A DNA stretch of 64,000 bases from Gautieria morchelliformis (Eukaryota > Basidiomycota > Agaricomycetes > Gomphales > Gomphaceae): contig WHVA01000545.1 of the NCBI GenBank assembly GCA_015179125.1, forward strand, positions 1-64,000. The letters run 5' to 3'. Position numbers and translations under genes: made by a program. This document shows, piece by piece, positions 33,078 to 45,399 of the stretch. The notes beneath the pieces were generated by a model. The model made no database searches and had not been told where the DNA came from. It worked only from the letters and a program-made list of their open reading frames with translations. Numbering within the stretch: the stretch's first letter is position 1; each line of letters starts with the position of its first letter.

Positions 33078-36000
33078 GCCCTTCCTTAAGCTGCGTATGT
33101 CAACGTTTGGTCGCAGTCAGGTTGCCGTCCCTGCCCTTTGACCATTCGCAGCTCTAAACGCGCAACCGCTGCCACCCCGGCCTCGCCCCTTCCCATGTCT
33201 CAAAACACTGAAGCCGACACTAGCCCCTCTGCTCCATCTGCTGAGACCGGTACTACAGCCCAGCTTCCCAATGAAGAGAGCCCTGCGCTGAAATTCCTCG
33301 CCGAAGCTTTGGGCGCGCTTCTGCAAGGACAGAGTTTGCAGCAAGCTGCCATAGCATCCCAGCAGACTGACCTTCGTGAACAGCTGCGCCTTCAACACGA
33401 AGACACTCAACGCCTGCTTGCACAGATTGGTGGTGCCACCACCTCTTCCTCTTCCAGTCAAGCTGCTTTTCCCCCTCCGACCTCGCTCACCGCCCCACCC
33501 TCAGCATGCTTCTGCGCAGCTGCCACCCTCCCTCCACGTGCCCGCTCAACCTCTGCCTCCCCCTGTGCCACTGCAGCAACAGCCACAAGCTCAGTTGTCG
33601 GCTTTCATGCCCCCTTCAACGGGGAATACTGGTGCTGGTACGTCATCTTTACAATCCTTTTTCCCAGACATCGAGGAGGCTGTTCTTCTGGCAATTGGAC
33701 GCCATACCTTTTGGCCGGGACTTCTCTTCAAACTGGACACTCGGATCAGGGAGAAGTCGGTGGCCACTACGCTCGACTTCGAGAACGGCACGCTAGTCCA
33801 GCTCGATAAAGATCCCTCACCAAAGGACTACTCATCCTGGGCCTCCTTATTCTATCCTCTTCTCCGCTATTTCAGCATTCTCCAAATGCAGGTCTTATCT
33901 GCCGGCAATTCTTTTGCAGGTAAACAGTTTGTCTTTGGATGCAATGAGTACCTCCAATCCCTGTACACCATGTACTTGGAGTATGAATGGACGGCGGTCC
34001 TTAACTATCATTTCGCGGTGCATGCGAGACGTCTCACCGAAATGACCCACGGGGACTACTCTCGATGGGGTGAGATCGACGGCACACTTCTTAATCGCTA
34101 CCTCATCGGACATCCCCGCACGCGTGGCGTCAAAGATAAGTCAAGTCTAGCGTCGACATCTCCAAACAGACCTGCAACGACTTCAACTATCGCCAATGTA
34201 CACGAACCAAGTGTAGTCGCATCCACAAGTGCAAAACTTGCGACAGCAGCGAGCATGGACAGTCCTCTTGTCCATCGAAGAAGGCCATCTAGGAACAGGG
34301 CTTGGTGAGAGGTATACCCCTCTTGCCCCTCCTCTCACCTAAGCCTTTGGGGCAACATCTAGTATCTAAACCCCGTCTTGGTCCCCACGATTCCACTTCC
34401 TCCGCTCCTGCTTGCAAGCCCCCTTCTTGTATGCACACATCCCTTCCCCACGCCCACCTTTTTCCTCCCAGCCCTGCCCCACCAGCGCGCCCCAACACTG
34501 ATCCTCGCTGTAATATGGCATCAGCGTCTGCCGTTTTGCCCCCACCAATCCAATCGGCTCTATCGCGAGATGCTTGGGAGTATTATCTGCGAGACTACCC
34601 AGATCCCACCTTTGTACAGTCTTTATTATACATAATAGATCATGGTGCCCTACTTGGCTTTGCTGGTCCAGAACACTCACAATCTTGCACCAATCTCAAA
34701 TCGGCATTTGATGCCCCATTAGCAGTATCATCGGCGATCCAGAAACTCCTGGAGAACTCTCATGCACATGGACCATTCGAGTCCCCCCCACTCATGGATT
34801 TCCGGTCCTCCCCACTTGGCACAGTCACTCGCAAGCGTAACCCTAAACATAGATTGATTAATCATCTTTCCTGGCCCCGAGGCGATTCGGTGAACGATGG
34901 CATCCCTGACTCGGAGAGTCACATCAAGTATGAAGCATTTGAACGGGCGGTCCAGCTCGTTCGCTCGTTCGGGCGTGGGACACTTCTTGCAAAACTGGAT
35001 CTGAAAGAAGCCTTTCACCATATCCCCGTTGCCCCATCCCAATGGCATTTATTAGGCTTTCATTGGGCATCAAAGTACTACTACCCTATTGTTTTGACCT
35101 TTGGCATCAAATCTGCCCCGTATATTTTCAACCTCTTTGCCGAGGCACTTCACTGGATAATCTGTCGTCACCTTCCTGGTGACTTATGTCATTACCTTGA
35201 TGATTTTCTGCCAGTCTTCCGACCCCAGACCCCGGTTCCTACTGCTAATGCCGCTATCGACTGGTGCATGGGCCTCGGCATCCAGCTTGGTCTATGCTTC
35301 CAAGATGAGAAGACCATCCGTCCCTGCACAAACCTTGAGTATCTAGGTCTCGAGCTTGATTCTTCAGCCATGGAAGCGCGACTTCCCGCTGACAAACTAG
35401 CTTACCTCCTTGAGCTTCTGAATTCCACACTGACCGCCAGTTCCATCTCACTGCGGGGACTGCAAGAGCTGATTGGCTTCCTCCATTTTGCCTCTCAAGT
35501 TATCCCTCATTCTCGAGCTTTTATTCGTCGGCTCATAGATTTCTCAACAACATTCACATCTCCGTTCTCTCGCCGCCGCATCCCAGCCTATGCTTATGCA
35601 GATGTCAAATGGTGGCACTCATTTGCCTCCAGCTGGAATGGTATCCGCATCATTGCGCCCACTCACTCTACACTCCATGTTTACACGGATGCCAGTGGTA
35701 AGAAAGGCCTGGGCGGCATATTTGGTCGCCAATGGTTCTCGTCACGGGTTCCGCGTCGGTTCCGTGACCGTGATATCCAGTTTAAAGAAATCTATGCAGT
35801 CCTACAGGCAATCTTGCGTTGGGGGCACCTTTGGCAACACCACCATGTCGTCTTCCATATCGATAACTCTGCCATTGTGAGCGCCCTCACCAAAGAAACA
35901 AACCGTTCAAGGTTTACAATGTCGGTCGTGCGCTTAATTGTCATGTTGGCAGCCTCCCTCGATTTTTCTTTTTCTTCCTCTTGGCTTTCCTCTGAGTCAA

Positions 36001-37155
36001 ACTCGCTTGCTGATGCTGCTTCTCGTTTTCAATATGCCTGTTTATTCCTACTCGCACCATACTTGCCCCACCAGAGCTGCTCGACCAACCCCCAAATCGT
36101 TGGTTTCAAATCCATGCTCACGTCTCCCCGCAAGTTGCATTCTTCCTGTGGCACGGCCTCGCATCCAGCACACGCAAGACCTACAGCACCGGCCAAAAGT
36201 CCTTCCTCGACTTCATCACCCTCCACCCTCATCTCCTCAACAGCGACGGCTCATACCTCCCCGCTAGTAAAACAGCCATCCTCGAATGGGTCGCCCACCT
36301 CGGTTATTCGCGGCGTCTCCTTGCATCCACCATCAAGGCCTACCTCGGACATGTCAAAGCACTCCATGTCGATGCCGATGTCCCCTTTGAGGCTATCGAG
36401 TCACCCCTCGCCCAACGGGTCATACGGGGCATCAAGCGATACTTTGGGGATCGCGCTAGGAAGCCAACCGCCCCTATCACCCTCAGTGTTCTCCGACGAC
36501 TCGTTGCTATTTCAGACCCATCCACTTCCCTGGAGGCCGCAAATGTCGACGCCGCCATCAGACTCGCATTTGCAGGCTTCATGCGTTCCGGGGAATTCAC
36601 AGTTAAAGGGAATAAGTTCAAAGCCTTTGACCCCTCTGCCCATCTTACCAGAGGCTCCATTACCTTCTACCCCACCATTTCCAACCCGGCCTCCATTAGT
36701 GTCACATTCCCTGCCTCGAAAACCGACCCCTTTCGGAAAGGTGTCACCATTTACATCGCTGCCGTCGACTCTCCCACCTGCGCAGTCAAGGCGCTTCAAT
36801 CTCTCTTTGCCGCAGACCCGAGGCTGCCTGACTCCCCTCTCTTCTGCAACACTGATGGCACCCCACTCCAATATGAGGCCTTCGTTGCCAAGCTCCGTAC
36901 ACTCCTGACATCCGCAGGTTTCGACCCCACGATGTTTTCAGGTCACTCTTTCCGTCGTGGCGCCGCCTCATCGGCAGCTCAGGCTGGTTTCACAGAGTAT
37001 GAGATTCAGCAACTTGGACGATGGCGCAGCGATGCCTACAAGCTATACATCGACGCATCCCGTTCCAGGCTGCTTAACCTATCTGCGCGTCTTCATTGGG
37101 CCGTCCCCGATACTCCGCATTTCGAGCCTCCGTCTCTCCTCGTCGCTCCTTGCAT

Positions 37156-37252
37156 GGCTTGAGCACGGCCCAGTTTCACCCTGGCCGCGCAAGAGAGCGG
37201 TGGCGACGCAATAGACCTCTTGCTAGCCCATCACGCACGAGAGACAGAGATG
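37156..37252 (+). repeat. DIRS/Ngaro repeat B1
   Basis: 97 bases from GGCTTGAGCACGG to GACAGAGATG, repeated at 37564-37660 (B2). B1 joins A2 directly, giving the junction GAGATG-ATTCGG that a circular intermediate would carry. Confidence 0.9.
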
Positions 37253-37660
37253 ATTCGGACAAACGCCTTTGTCCGGGTTCTCTGGATGAGGCACGTGATA
37301 TCTCAGCGTATTGTCCACAATTCTGCTCGCATTGTCCACAAGTCTGTCCGTCTGTATATATAGAGCTCATGTTCCCCTTCCTCCCCTCACGTCTCGTCTC
37401 CCTCACATATCGCGCTCGATAGGTAGAGTTTCCTTGTTCTCTCACGATCTCGTCTCCCTCACATATCGCGCTCGATAGTCATTAAGACTTCGAGTCTCTC
37501 TCTTTTATTTTGCACCCACCCATTCCACTTCCCTACAACTAGTACCTGTATTTCGCTTCCGCCGGCTTGAGCACGGCCCAGTTTCACCCTGGCCGCGCAA
37601 GAGAGCGGTGGCGACGCAATAGACCTCTTGCTAGCCCATCACGCACGAGAGACAGAGATG

Positions 37661-37890
37661 TGTAATCATTGATATCATATACGGAAGACATCCTAGATGT
37701 TGCCTCTTCTAACAATTTTGGGCCGCAAACATCGGACAAGTATAATTCTTCCCTCGCCATTAGTCCTGGGGCATTCCACAGACCTACCGAACACAATCTC
37801 ATACAGTTCTATCCCATCGCCGCGGCAGCCGACCTCCAACAGTATATCATCACGATCAAAGCCAACGATGTCACATAGTGCATTTCGAAT
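37661..37890 (+). pseudogene. C2H2 locus B, 3' segment without zinc fingers
   Basis: Matches the first exon of the locus C gene: reading E-D-I-L-D-V, S-S-N-N-F-G-P-Q-T and D-L-Q-Q-Y-I-I-T, then a stop. The zinc-finger part and two last exons that locus C has after this point are absent. Homology resumes in the downstream flank (37895 onward matches 45590 and below). An internal deletion therefore removed the fingers. Confidence 0.8.
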
Positions 37891-37920
37891 TTGATGTAAT
37901 ACAACATATTACGACCTATT

Positions 37921-38080
37921 TTACAAGTGTCTCCGACAAACACCGTTGTCTGGGGTTCTCTGGATGAGCGAGGTATGTGACACGCGTGAGCGTAAAGCCC
38001 TTGCTCGCCAACTACTTAGGGCATTGGGAGATTGTGGGAATATATATATATATAACAACCTTCAGCCGACATTTTTTCGC
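37921..38080 (+). repeat. Solo terminal repeat related to the DIRS/Ngaro A repeat
   Basis: The hairpin GACAAACACCGTTGTC (37934-37950), then GGTTCTCTGGATGAG, then a TATATATATATA box, has the same order as repeat A1 but clearly diverged sequence. It is probably a lone repeat of an older, related element. The same repeat lies downstream of locus C. Confidence 0.65.
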
Positions 38081-39109
38081 GTATTTTTGCTGTTGCCAAT
38101 AACTCTAATCCGAGCAAGGGGTTTCAGCATCCCGACCCTGGGTCAGTACGCCGAGTGTTCTGTTGGTGATCGCCACGTGGCATTATGCAATGCAGCTCGA
38201 ACTGGTGCTTCCACAAGTTAGAAGCCCGGCCCATTTGGTGGGCCTGATCATTGTCAACTTACAAGCATGCCCAGGGTGTGCGTGTATTCTTCGTGGCTAG
38301 ACATACACGCATCGTGAACAGCTTCATAGAGCACTCGGGGTGAAACGTATGAATAGTGCATCCGAGTAGAAAAGGCAATTCTATATGTTTATGGTAATGT
38401 TTAGTATGCACTGTTCATTGCATGCTAGTAAAAGAAACACTCCAGGTCTATCCCGAAACGAAGCGACGTGCAGACAGGCACATGCCACCATGTCAAAGCA
38501 TTATTTATTGTCCTGCATTGACAATAAGGTGCGAATTCCCCTTGACCCGATGAGTGACTCTAAGAGCTCACGGCTCGGGGATAAGGAACGCTGGTGCCCG
38601 GCGAGGAACCGCAAGCAACAACTTGGTTGAGAGAGACGTATCTACGTGGTACATGGCAGAAAATGATGAGGTGGAAACTGAAGCTGATGATGGCATACAG
38701 AGGGAAAAAGAGTTCATGTCATGCAGGGGGCTCGGGGATAAGGAACGCCGGTGCCTGGTGCACCGCAAGCAACAACTTGATTCAGAGAGACGTATCTACG
38801 TGGTACGTGGCAGAACAAGATGAGGTGGAAAAAGAAGCTGATGATGGCATGTAGAGGGAAAAGGCCTCCTCGTCATGCAGGGATTCGATATGAATCGGAG
38901 GGAGGGAAAGACAGACTGCAATAAATTAGCTGGGCAAAGGTCAGGGTGAGCGCGTCTAGCGAGCCATGTTGAAGTGTGAAGAGAGTGCCGCAAGCTAGCG
39001 ATATCGATGGACAGCGGCGAACAGCGATGCTGGTAAATAGGCAAGAGTAGTCCTCACGCTGTGACTGTCCATGACAGTGAACTGTGACGCGTCTGGCGCG
39101 GCGAGCGAT
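38081..39109. other. Spacer with a two-unit 157-bp tandem repeat
   Basis: GCTCGGGGATAAGGAACGC recurs at 38573 and 38730, with the intervening sequence repeated at good identity to about 38880. The ORFs here come from the repeat. Otherwise I see no gene. Confidence 0.6.
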
Positions 39110-39114
39110 GAAGT
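39110..39114. repeat. Target-site duplication GAAGT (left copy), copia element 2
   Basis: GAAGT precedes the LTR at 39115 and recurs directly after the other LTR at 44114-44118. Confidence 0.95.
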
Positions 39115-39414
39115 TGTTGGGATGAGTAAGCGGGAACGCAGCCGGTGCGTCGGACGCACCGGACAACCAGTAACAAAGACCAGAATAGCCACGGTCATAC
39201 ATGACCGTGGTAGTATATGATACGGACAAGTAGCTACGCACACCTCAGTGAACTCCCCATTCACTGAGGTGCGTATACCCTTCTCTAGAACTAGGCAGAC
39301 CATGCTCACATGTCTTGTAGCTTGTTTGTCTATAGGTACAGTAATACTATACACTCAGTGAACTCCCCATTCACTGAGCTTGTTTGTCTATAGCTACTGC
39401 GCATAACCGCTACA
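39115..39414 (+). repeat. Copia element 2, upstream LTR with four hairpins
   Basis: Bounded by TG and CA. Inverted repeats: CCGGTGCGTC/GACGCACCGG (39142-39162), CCACGGTCAT/ATGACCGTGG (39189-39210), CACCTCAGTGAA/TTCACTGAGGTG (39241-39271) and CTCAGTGAA/TTCACTGAG (about 39354-39379). GCTTGTTTGTCTATAG occurs twice. The downstream LTR at 43814-44113 is the same. Confidence 0.93.
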
Positions 39415-39427
39415 GGTTATGGGCCCC
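39415..39427 (+). promoter_or_regulatory. Primer-binding site of copia element 2
   Basis: GGTTATGGGCCCC, identical to the site of copia element 1 (24243-24255, minus) and complementary to the anticodon arm of initiator tRNA-Met. Confidence 0.75.
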
Positions 39428-42400
39428 GCAGAGCCTACAATGTCCTCCACTAACTCAAAGTCATTTACTGTCCCGAAGCTTGCCCGAGACGGCTCAAATT
39501 GGGTTACCTGGAAGAGCCAGACACTGGCCACGTTGTCGTCGACTCGTGGCGCCAAGCGGCACCTGGAAGGGACCGCCCGGGTTCCTCCTCCGATTCCCAC
39601 TTACCCCACTGGCCACACGCTAACGGAAGAACAGGAGGAGGAGCTGGATGACCTGGAGAAACGATGGGACGACTACAACCAACGTGAGGCCACGATCATG
39701 GCCCAGGTCTTCACCACGGTCCCAGACAGTGTGCTAATCGAAGTACGTAACCTTGCCACTGCAAAAGAGGTATGGGACGCGGTGTGCGCGAAGCACGAGG
39801 CCCGAGCACTCACCATTAAGGTTGATATGCGGCGCCGGATGTACGAGCTAAAATGCGAAGACGATGCTAATGTCCGCACGCACCTGGAATCTCTTATGAG
39901 GATGCAGGAGCAGCTTGCCGGAATGAACGCTAAGCTCACTGACGATGACCTGGTCACGGTCATCCTCGGCTCACTCCCCAAGTCGTATCGCCCGTTGATT
40001 AATGCGATCACGATGTCAGCTGCGCATGCCAAAGCTAAGCTGGAGCCGGACCAGGTCGTGGGGACGCTGATCGACGAGTTCGAGAGGCTTACAATCGAGG
40101 AACGCCAGCTGAAGGCGAGCGAGAACGCGCTCGCAGTAGCTAAGGGCCGCGGGAAGCCCCAGGGCCGCAGCAACAACTCCAGTGGCACAAAAAGTGACGT
40201 AGAATGCTGGAAGTGTGGCAAAAAGGGGCATGTGAAAGCAGAATGTCGGTCTAAAGCTAAGAAGAAGGACGATGACAAAAAGGTGGGTGGATCGGCGAAC
40301 GTAGCAGCGGAAGGTGATGGCTTTGCCTTCACGACGACGCTCGCCGGGACTACACTCGCGCTGGGAACGAGTCTGTCGACGGAACGGGAAGTTGACGTCT
40401 ATGACTCGGGCGCATCAGGCCACATGTCACCGTACCGGCACCGGTTTACCACCTTCAAGGACATCACGCCGCGCGCAATCAATGCCGCGGACAAGACTGT
40501 ATTCAAGGCTACCGGGATAGGCAACATGCGAGTCGAAATCCCAAATGGGAAAACGACGACGCATGTTACCTTGAAGGACGTACTATACTGCCCAAACCTC
40601 GCTTTCACCTTAGTTTCCCTGACGCGCTGTGACGCAGCCGGGTTCACGGTCCTGTTAAAGGACCGGAAATGCTTAATCCGGGACGGGAAGGGGATGCTGC
40701 TCGGACAGGTCCCACTCACGGATGGGCTCTACAAGGTAGAGCGCAAGCCAACGGCGGCGGTGGCGAGTACAACGCGTAAAACACTCACGCTGGATGAACT
40801 GCACCGCCGCATGGGGCACATATCACCACAGACCGCCCGGAAACTCGTCCAGGACGGCACTGTGACTGGACTCGAAGTAGACACAACGAGCCAGGCTACC
40901 TTTTGCACGGCATGTGCGCAAGCGAAGCCGACCCGCAAACCCGTGCCGCAGAAGCGGGAGGGTCCGCGGGCCGCAAAATTCGGCGACAAGGTCCATTCGG
41001 ACGTGTGGGGGCCGGCCAACCCCCAAAGCTATGACGGAAAGGAGTATTTCGTCAGTTTCACTGATGACTATAACCGGTGGACATACCTGGTACCAATAGC
41101 GAAAAAGAGTGACACGTTCGGCTGCTACAAGCAGTACGAAGCGTGGATCGGGACGCAACATGGCGCCAGGGTCAAACGCTTGCAAACAGATCGCGGTGGG
41201 GAGTATCTCTCTGATGCGTTCACAACCCACCTGAAGACAAAAGGCACCGTGCGAAGCCTCACCGTGCATGACACGCCGGAGGAGAATGGCGTGTCAGAGC
41301 GGCTCAACCGGACGCTGTTGGAGCATGCACGGGCAATGCACATTGCAGCCAGCATGCCCAAGTTCCTATGGACCGAGTCAGTCCAGCACGCTGTGTGGTT
41401 GAAAAACCGCACATCAACGCGTGCACTCGACGGCAGGACGCCGTACGAGATGGTACACGGCGTGAAGCCAGACCTCATGGACTTACCGGAATGGGGTGCA
41501 CGGGTCTTCGTCCTCAAGCAGGACACTGGGAAACTGGAGCCGAGGGCAGAGGAAGGGAGATGGGTAGGGTACAGCGACGAGAGCAAAGGGCACAGGGTGT
41601 ACTGGCCCGGGAAACGTCGTGTTACCGTCGAGCGTAACTTGACGTTTGACAGACCAGTCATCCTCACCCCCGCTGACGCGCTGACTGAGGGGGAGACACG
41701 GACCCAAGGCAGTCAGAGCGCCAGCGGCGCCCTGCCCGGGCAACCACCCCCACTCCCTCCAGTCGACCCCACGTGCGACACACGTACCGCAGACCCCCTC
41801 GAAGGGCTCGAGGCCCCGGACCCCATCGCGGACCAGCCCCAGGGCAGGGGCCACCGCACGCGGAAGCCGTCCGCATATGTGCGCGACATCGCGGACGGTG
41901 CGGGGAGCAGCACAGGTCGTGCAAACGCACCCGCATACCCGCGCGGGTTGCCTCTACCCACCGAGCATCGCGCCCTCGCGGTCCTAGAAGAACTGCACGA
42001 GGACGTGGCCGAGGTCAAGGGGGGCACACACGTGCACATGGGCACGTACACACATGCACACGCGTCGCCCTGGTCCACCGCAGATCAGCCCTTCAAGGCC
42101 CTGGTGGAGCCAGGAAAGGACGGCGGCGGGATCGAGGGGGAGACGCGCCCCCTAGACCTCGCGCTGCATGCTGCCAGAGTTGAGGGGGAGATGCGACCCC
42201 CCCCCTTGATTTCCCGCTGGTGGCGGCGGCGACGCAGGGTGCAACAGTCGACCCAATAAGTCTCGCTGACGCACGCTCACGCGAGGACTGGCCCCTCTGG
42301 GACCTGTCCATCAAGCGCGAGCTGGATCAGCATGCGACACTAGGGACCTGGGACCTGGTGGAGCCCCCAGACGGAGTGAACATCGTCGGCAGTAAGCTTG

Positions 42401-43813
42401 TTTTTCACTACAAGCATGACGCGAATGGCAAAGTCATGGCGCACAAAACGAGGCTCGTTGCGCAGGGTTTTTCACAGGCGGAGGGGATAGATTACAACGA
42501 GACCTTCTCCCCCACCGCTAAGCTTTCCGCTATTCGCATAATTGCCGCAATCGCTGTCAGGAACGATTGGGAACTCGAGCAGACCGATATAGACGGTGCA
42601 TACCTTAACGCCCCGATCTCTGAGACTGTCTACATGCGTCAACCAAAGGGGTATGAAGCTCCAGGGAAGGAGCATCATGTCTGTCGCCTAAATCGCGCGA
42701 TCTACGGCCTGAAACAGTCAGGACGAGAGTGGTACGAGATGCTAAGCGGCATCATGTACCGGTTCGGGTTTGCGCGCTGTGAGGTGGAGCACGCTGTATT
42801 CTACAGATACGCTGGTCAGGACGCGCTCATAGTAGCCGTGGACGTGGATGATCTTACGATGGCAGGAAACACGAAGGACGCGGTGCGCAGATTCAAGGAC
42901 GAGTTACGCACCGTGCTCAAGATAAAAGACCTTGGAGACCTGCATTGGCTGCTAGGGATCGAGGTAGTGCGAGACCGCAAGCTACGCACGATCTCACTGT
43001 CTCAGCGAGCGTACATTGACAAAATCCTCGCGAGATTTTACCTACAAAATGCGAACCCGCTGAGCACGCCACTCGACCCCCACCACCGGCTGTCATTATC
43101 CCAATCCCCGTCCACCCCTCGTCAATTTGAGGATATGCGCGGCGTACCATATCGAGAGGCCATCGGCTCTCTGATGTACGCAGCGCTGGGCACCCGCCCT
43201 GACATCTCCTTCGCTGTGTCCTTCCTGGCGCAGTTCATGCAGAACCCAGGAAGGCCACACTGGGAAGCTGTGAAACGGGTTTTTCGTTACCTTAAGGGAA
43301 CGAAAGACATGTGCCTTACCATCGGCGCATCGCGTGGAGGCCTGGAGGCCTTCTCTGACGCCGATTGGGCCTCACAGGAGCACCGGCATTCGATATCCGG
43401 ATATGTATTTACCATCGACGGAGGTGCCATCTCCTGGAGTTCAAAGAAACAGCCCATCGTTGCGTTGTCAACAACGGAAGCTGAATATATCGCAGCGACT
43501 CACGCTGCGAAAGAAGCCCTCTGGATCCGGATGTTCCTCGCTGAAATCACGCGACCGCTCAGGCAACCCATCACCATCCACCTCGACAACGTTTCCGCTA
43601 TATCGATCACCAAGAATGATGAGTACCATCCGCGTACAAAGCACATAGACATACGGTTTCACTTCATACGGCAGGCCGTCGAACAGGGACTCATACACGT
43701 CGACTATGTTCCGACGGATGACATGGCCGCCGATATTTTCACGAAGGCGCTGCCTCGACACAGGGTCCAGCACCTGAGTACGCTACTGGGCCTGCGTTCG
43801 GCTTAAGGGGGAG

Positions 43814-44113
43814 TGTTGGGATGAGTAAGCGGGAACGCAGCCGGTGCGTCGGACGCACCGGACAACCAGTAACAAAGACCAGAATAGCCACGGTCATACA
43901 TGACCGTGGTAGTATATGATACGGACAAGTAGCTACGCACACCTCAGTGAACTCCCCATTCACTGAGGTGCGTATACCCTTCTCTAGAACTAGGCAGACC
44001 ATGCTCACATGTCTTGTAGCTTGTTTGTCTATAGGTACAGTAATACTATACACTCAGTGAACTCCCCATTCACTGAGCTTGTTTGTCTATAGCTACTGCG
44101 CATAACCGCTACA
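43814..44113 (+). repeat. Copia element 2, downstream LTR
   Basis: Identical by eye to 39115-39414. Preceded by the polypurine run AAGGGGGAG and followed by GAAGT. Confidence 0.95.
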
Positions 44114-44118
44114 GAAGT

Positions 44119-45013
44119 TCAGGGAGAAGGAAGCCTTCGCTAGTAGCGTACCGGTCAGTTTATAATACAAGAAAGAAAGAAGAAAGAAAGCAAAGCAAGA
44201 GGGCAGTTTCATGCGTGTTTCTTAACGCACCACTGCGCGCGGGTGCGGAATTCGCCGGGTGTAAGACGCCTACTTGTGGCTGTGAATCGGTAACCACGTA
44301 CCATAAAGCCATATTACGTAGGACTGATTGGCAGATCCACCGGCTATTCTTTTTGCTACCAATAGATATTAGCGCAACTGAATGGTGTGCCTAAGATTTT
44401 CAATTCAGTTGAGCTAATATAAACGTTGTGTGGCGATACACGTGGTTTGCCGCCCATTATGTAATAAACGGATCCTTGCGCGAATCCAGATATCTGGCTA
44501 GGATTACTGCCACGTGTGACAGGGAGCTGGCGGCGACGTACCTGGCACGCTGGACAGCCACTTCCCACTCTTCTTCTCTCTAAGCTGCCACGTGTCCAAA
44601 TCGTCCTGCTTGGGCATGCCAGGGCCTTCCAATCAGTGCACCGACGCAACATTTTGAAATGCAGGAGCCAGAGTACCATGACCTCCAGCTATTTGCTCCA
44701 GCCTCCACTCGGTCGTACCCGGTTACGATTTTTCCATTACTCCATCAGTCAAACAATATAACAATGCTCAATTTTGGAAACAGCTTCTTCAAGAGTTGTT
44801 TGTGCTTCATGCTTATGGATAGGTTGCCTCTCTTTGCAGGCAGGAGGGAGTGGTTTGTGGCGCTTGCATGGGAGAGAATATTTTTATCTAGTCCAGGGGG
44901 CCGCCCGCACGGGCGGAGCTGTCACGACTCAGCAGGGTCTATCGAGCTGCAAAATCGCTCAGGCACAGTTTTCCTGCTCCCTTGATGCATCATCAGACAT
45001 GATTCTACACCAG
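44119..45013. other. Spacer upstream of C2H2 exon D
   Basis: Contains a purine run of AAGAAAG units (about 44168-44200). I looked for the first and second zinc-finger exons of a C2H2 paralogue here and did not find them. No other gene is visible. Confidence 0.45.
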
Positions 45014-45089
45014 TCACGAGTCGTATGCCCGTGAAGACTACCGCAACATACACGAGAAGCGCTGCTTCTTGAGAAACGCCAAGAAATAA
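45014..45089 (+). pseudogene. C2H2 locus D, isolated last exon
   Basis: After a splice acceptor (ACACCAG) the 76-bp exon reads SHESYAREDYRNIHEKRC and ends in a stop at 45087-45089. It parallels the last exon of locus C (SHHRYARKDYRDKHERRC). The rest of the gene is not found upstream, so this is a relic, on the opposite strand to locus C. Confidence 0.7.
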
Positions 45090-45399
45090 GGCTAGGGTCC
45101 TGTGGTTGGCTTATGTCAATGCGGCTTTTCGTTGAATCTCTCAGATATTTTGATGGTCCTTACATACTCTCTGTGTAGAACGTATCTCGGCTGGACCAAC
45201 AGAGAGCGTATATAGCGCGCGGTTAGACCACCACTATAGCCACACACGTGTGTCGAGGATTTTGTGGGTGTTCAGGGGTTGCCAACTAGAAAAGCTGACT
45301 CTGTTGAGTATAACGGTCGGTTTGCACAAAAATTATCCTGCGCCCGCGTCAAAGATTCCTGATCACGCGGCATTGGCCACAGCAAAAACAACCGAAAAA

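Larger units (their letters stand above)
32816..37660 (+). mobile_element. DIRS/Ngaro-type tyrosine-recombinase retroelement with split direct repeats
   Basis: The repeat order is A1 (32816-33077), coding region, B1 (37156-37252), A2 (37253-37514), B2 (37564-37660), the split direct repeat layout of PAT/Ngaro elements. The parts in order are a gag-like region rich in Pro and Ser (about 33138-34308), RT and RNase H (about 34300-36070; LDLKEAFH, HYLDDFL, YTDASG), and a tyrosine recombinase (about 36090-37162; HSFRRGAAS and LGRWRSDAYKLYI supply HxxR and the catalytic Tyr). There is no target duplication: host sequence stops at 32815 and resumes at 37661, as recombinase-mediated integration predicts. 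About two breaks. A1 and A2 are almost identical, so the insertion is young. Confidence 0.93.
39115..44113 (+). mobile_element. Ty1/copia element 2, full length and very young
   Basis: 4999 bp with two 300-bp LTRs (39115-39414 and 43814-44113) that look identical by eye, and a GAAGT duplication. The primer-binding site is at 39415-39427 and the polypurine run directly before 43814. The coding region (39419-43806) shows in order a CCHC knuckle (CWKCGKKGHVKAEC), protease (DSGASGHM), integrase (HRRMGH, CTAC, D,D,E with PEENGVSE), RT (ARLVAQGFSQ type, VDVDDLTM) and RNase H (FSDADWAS, LSTTEAEY). It looks whole apart from about one break. It belongs to a different family from copia element 1 but shares its primer-binding site. 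Confidence 0.95.

Noticed and set aside
38554-38854. Overlapping ORFs of about 90 residues
   Set aside because: Produced by a two-unit 157-bp tandem repeat, with no start context or domain.
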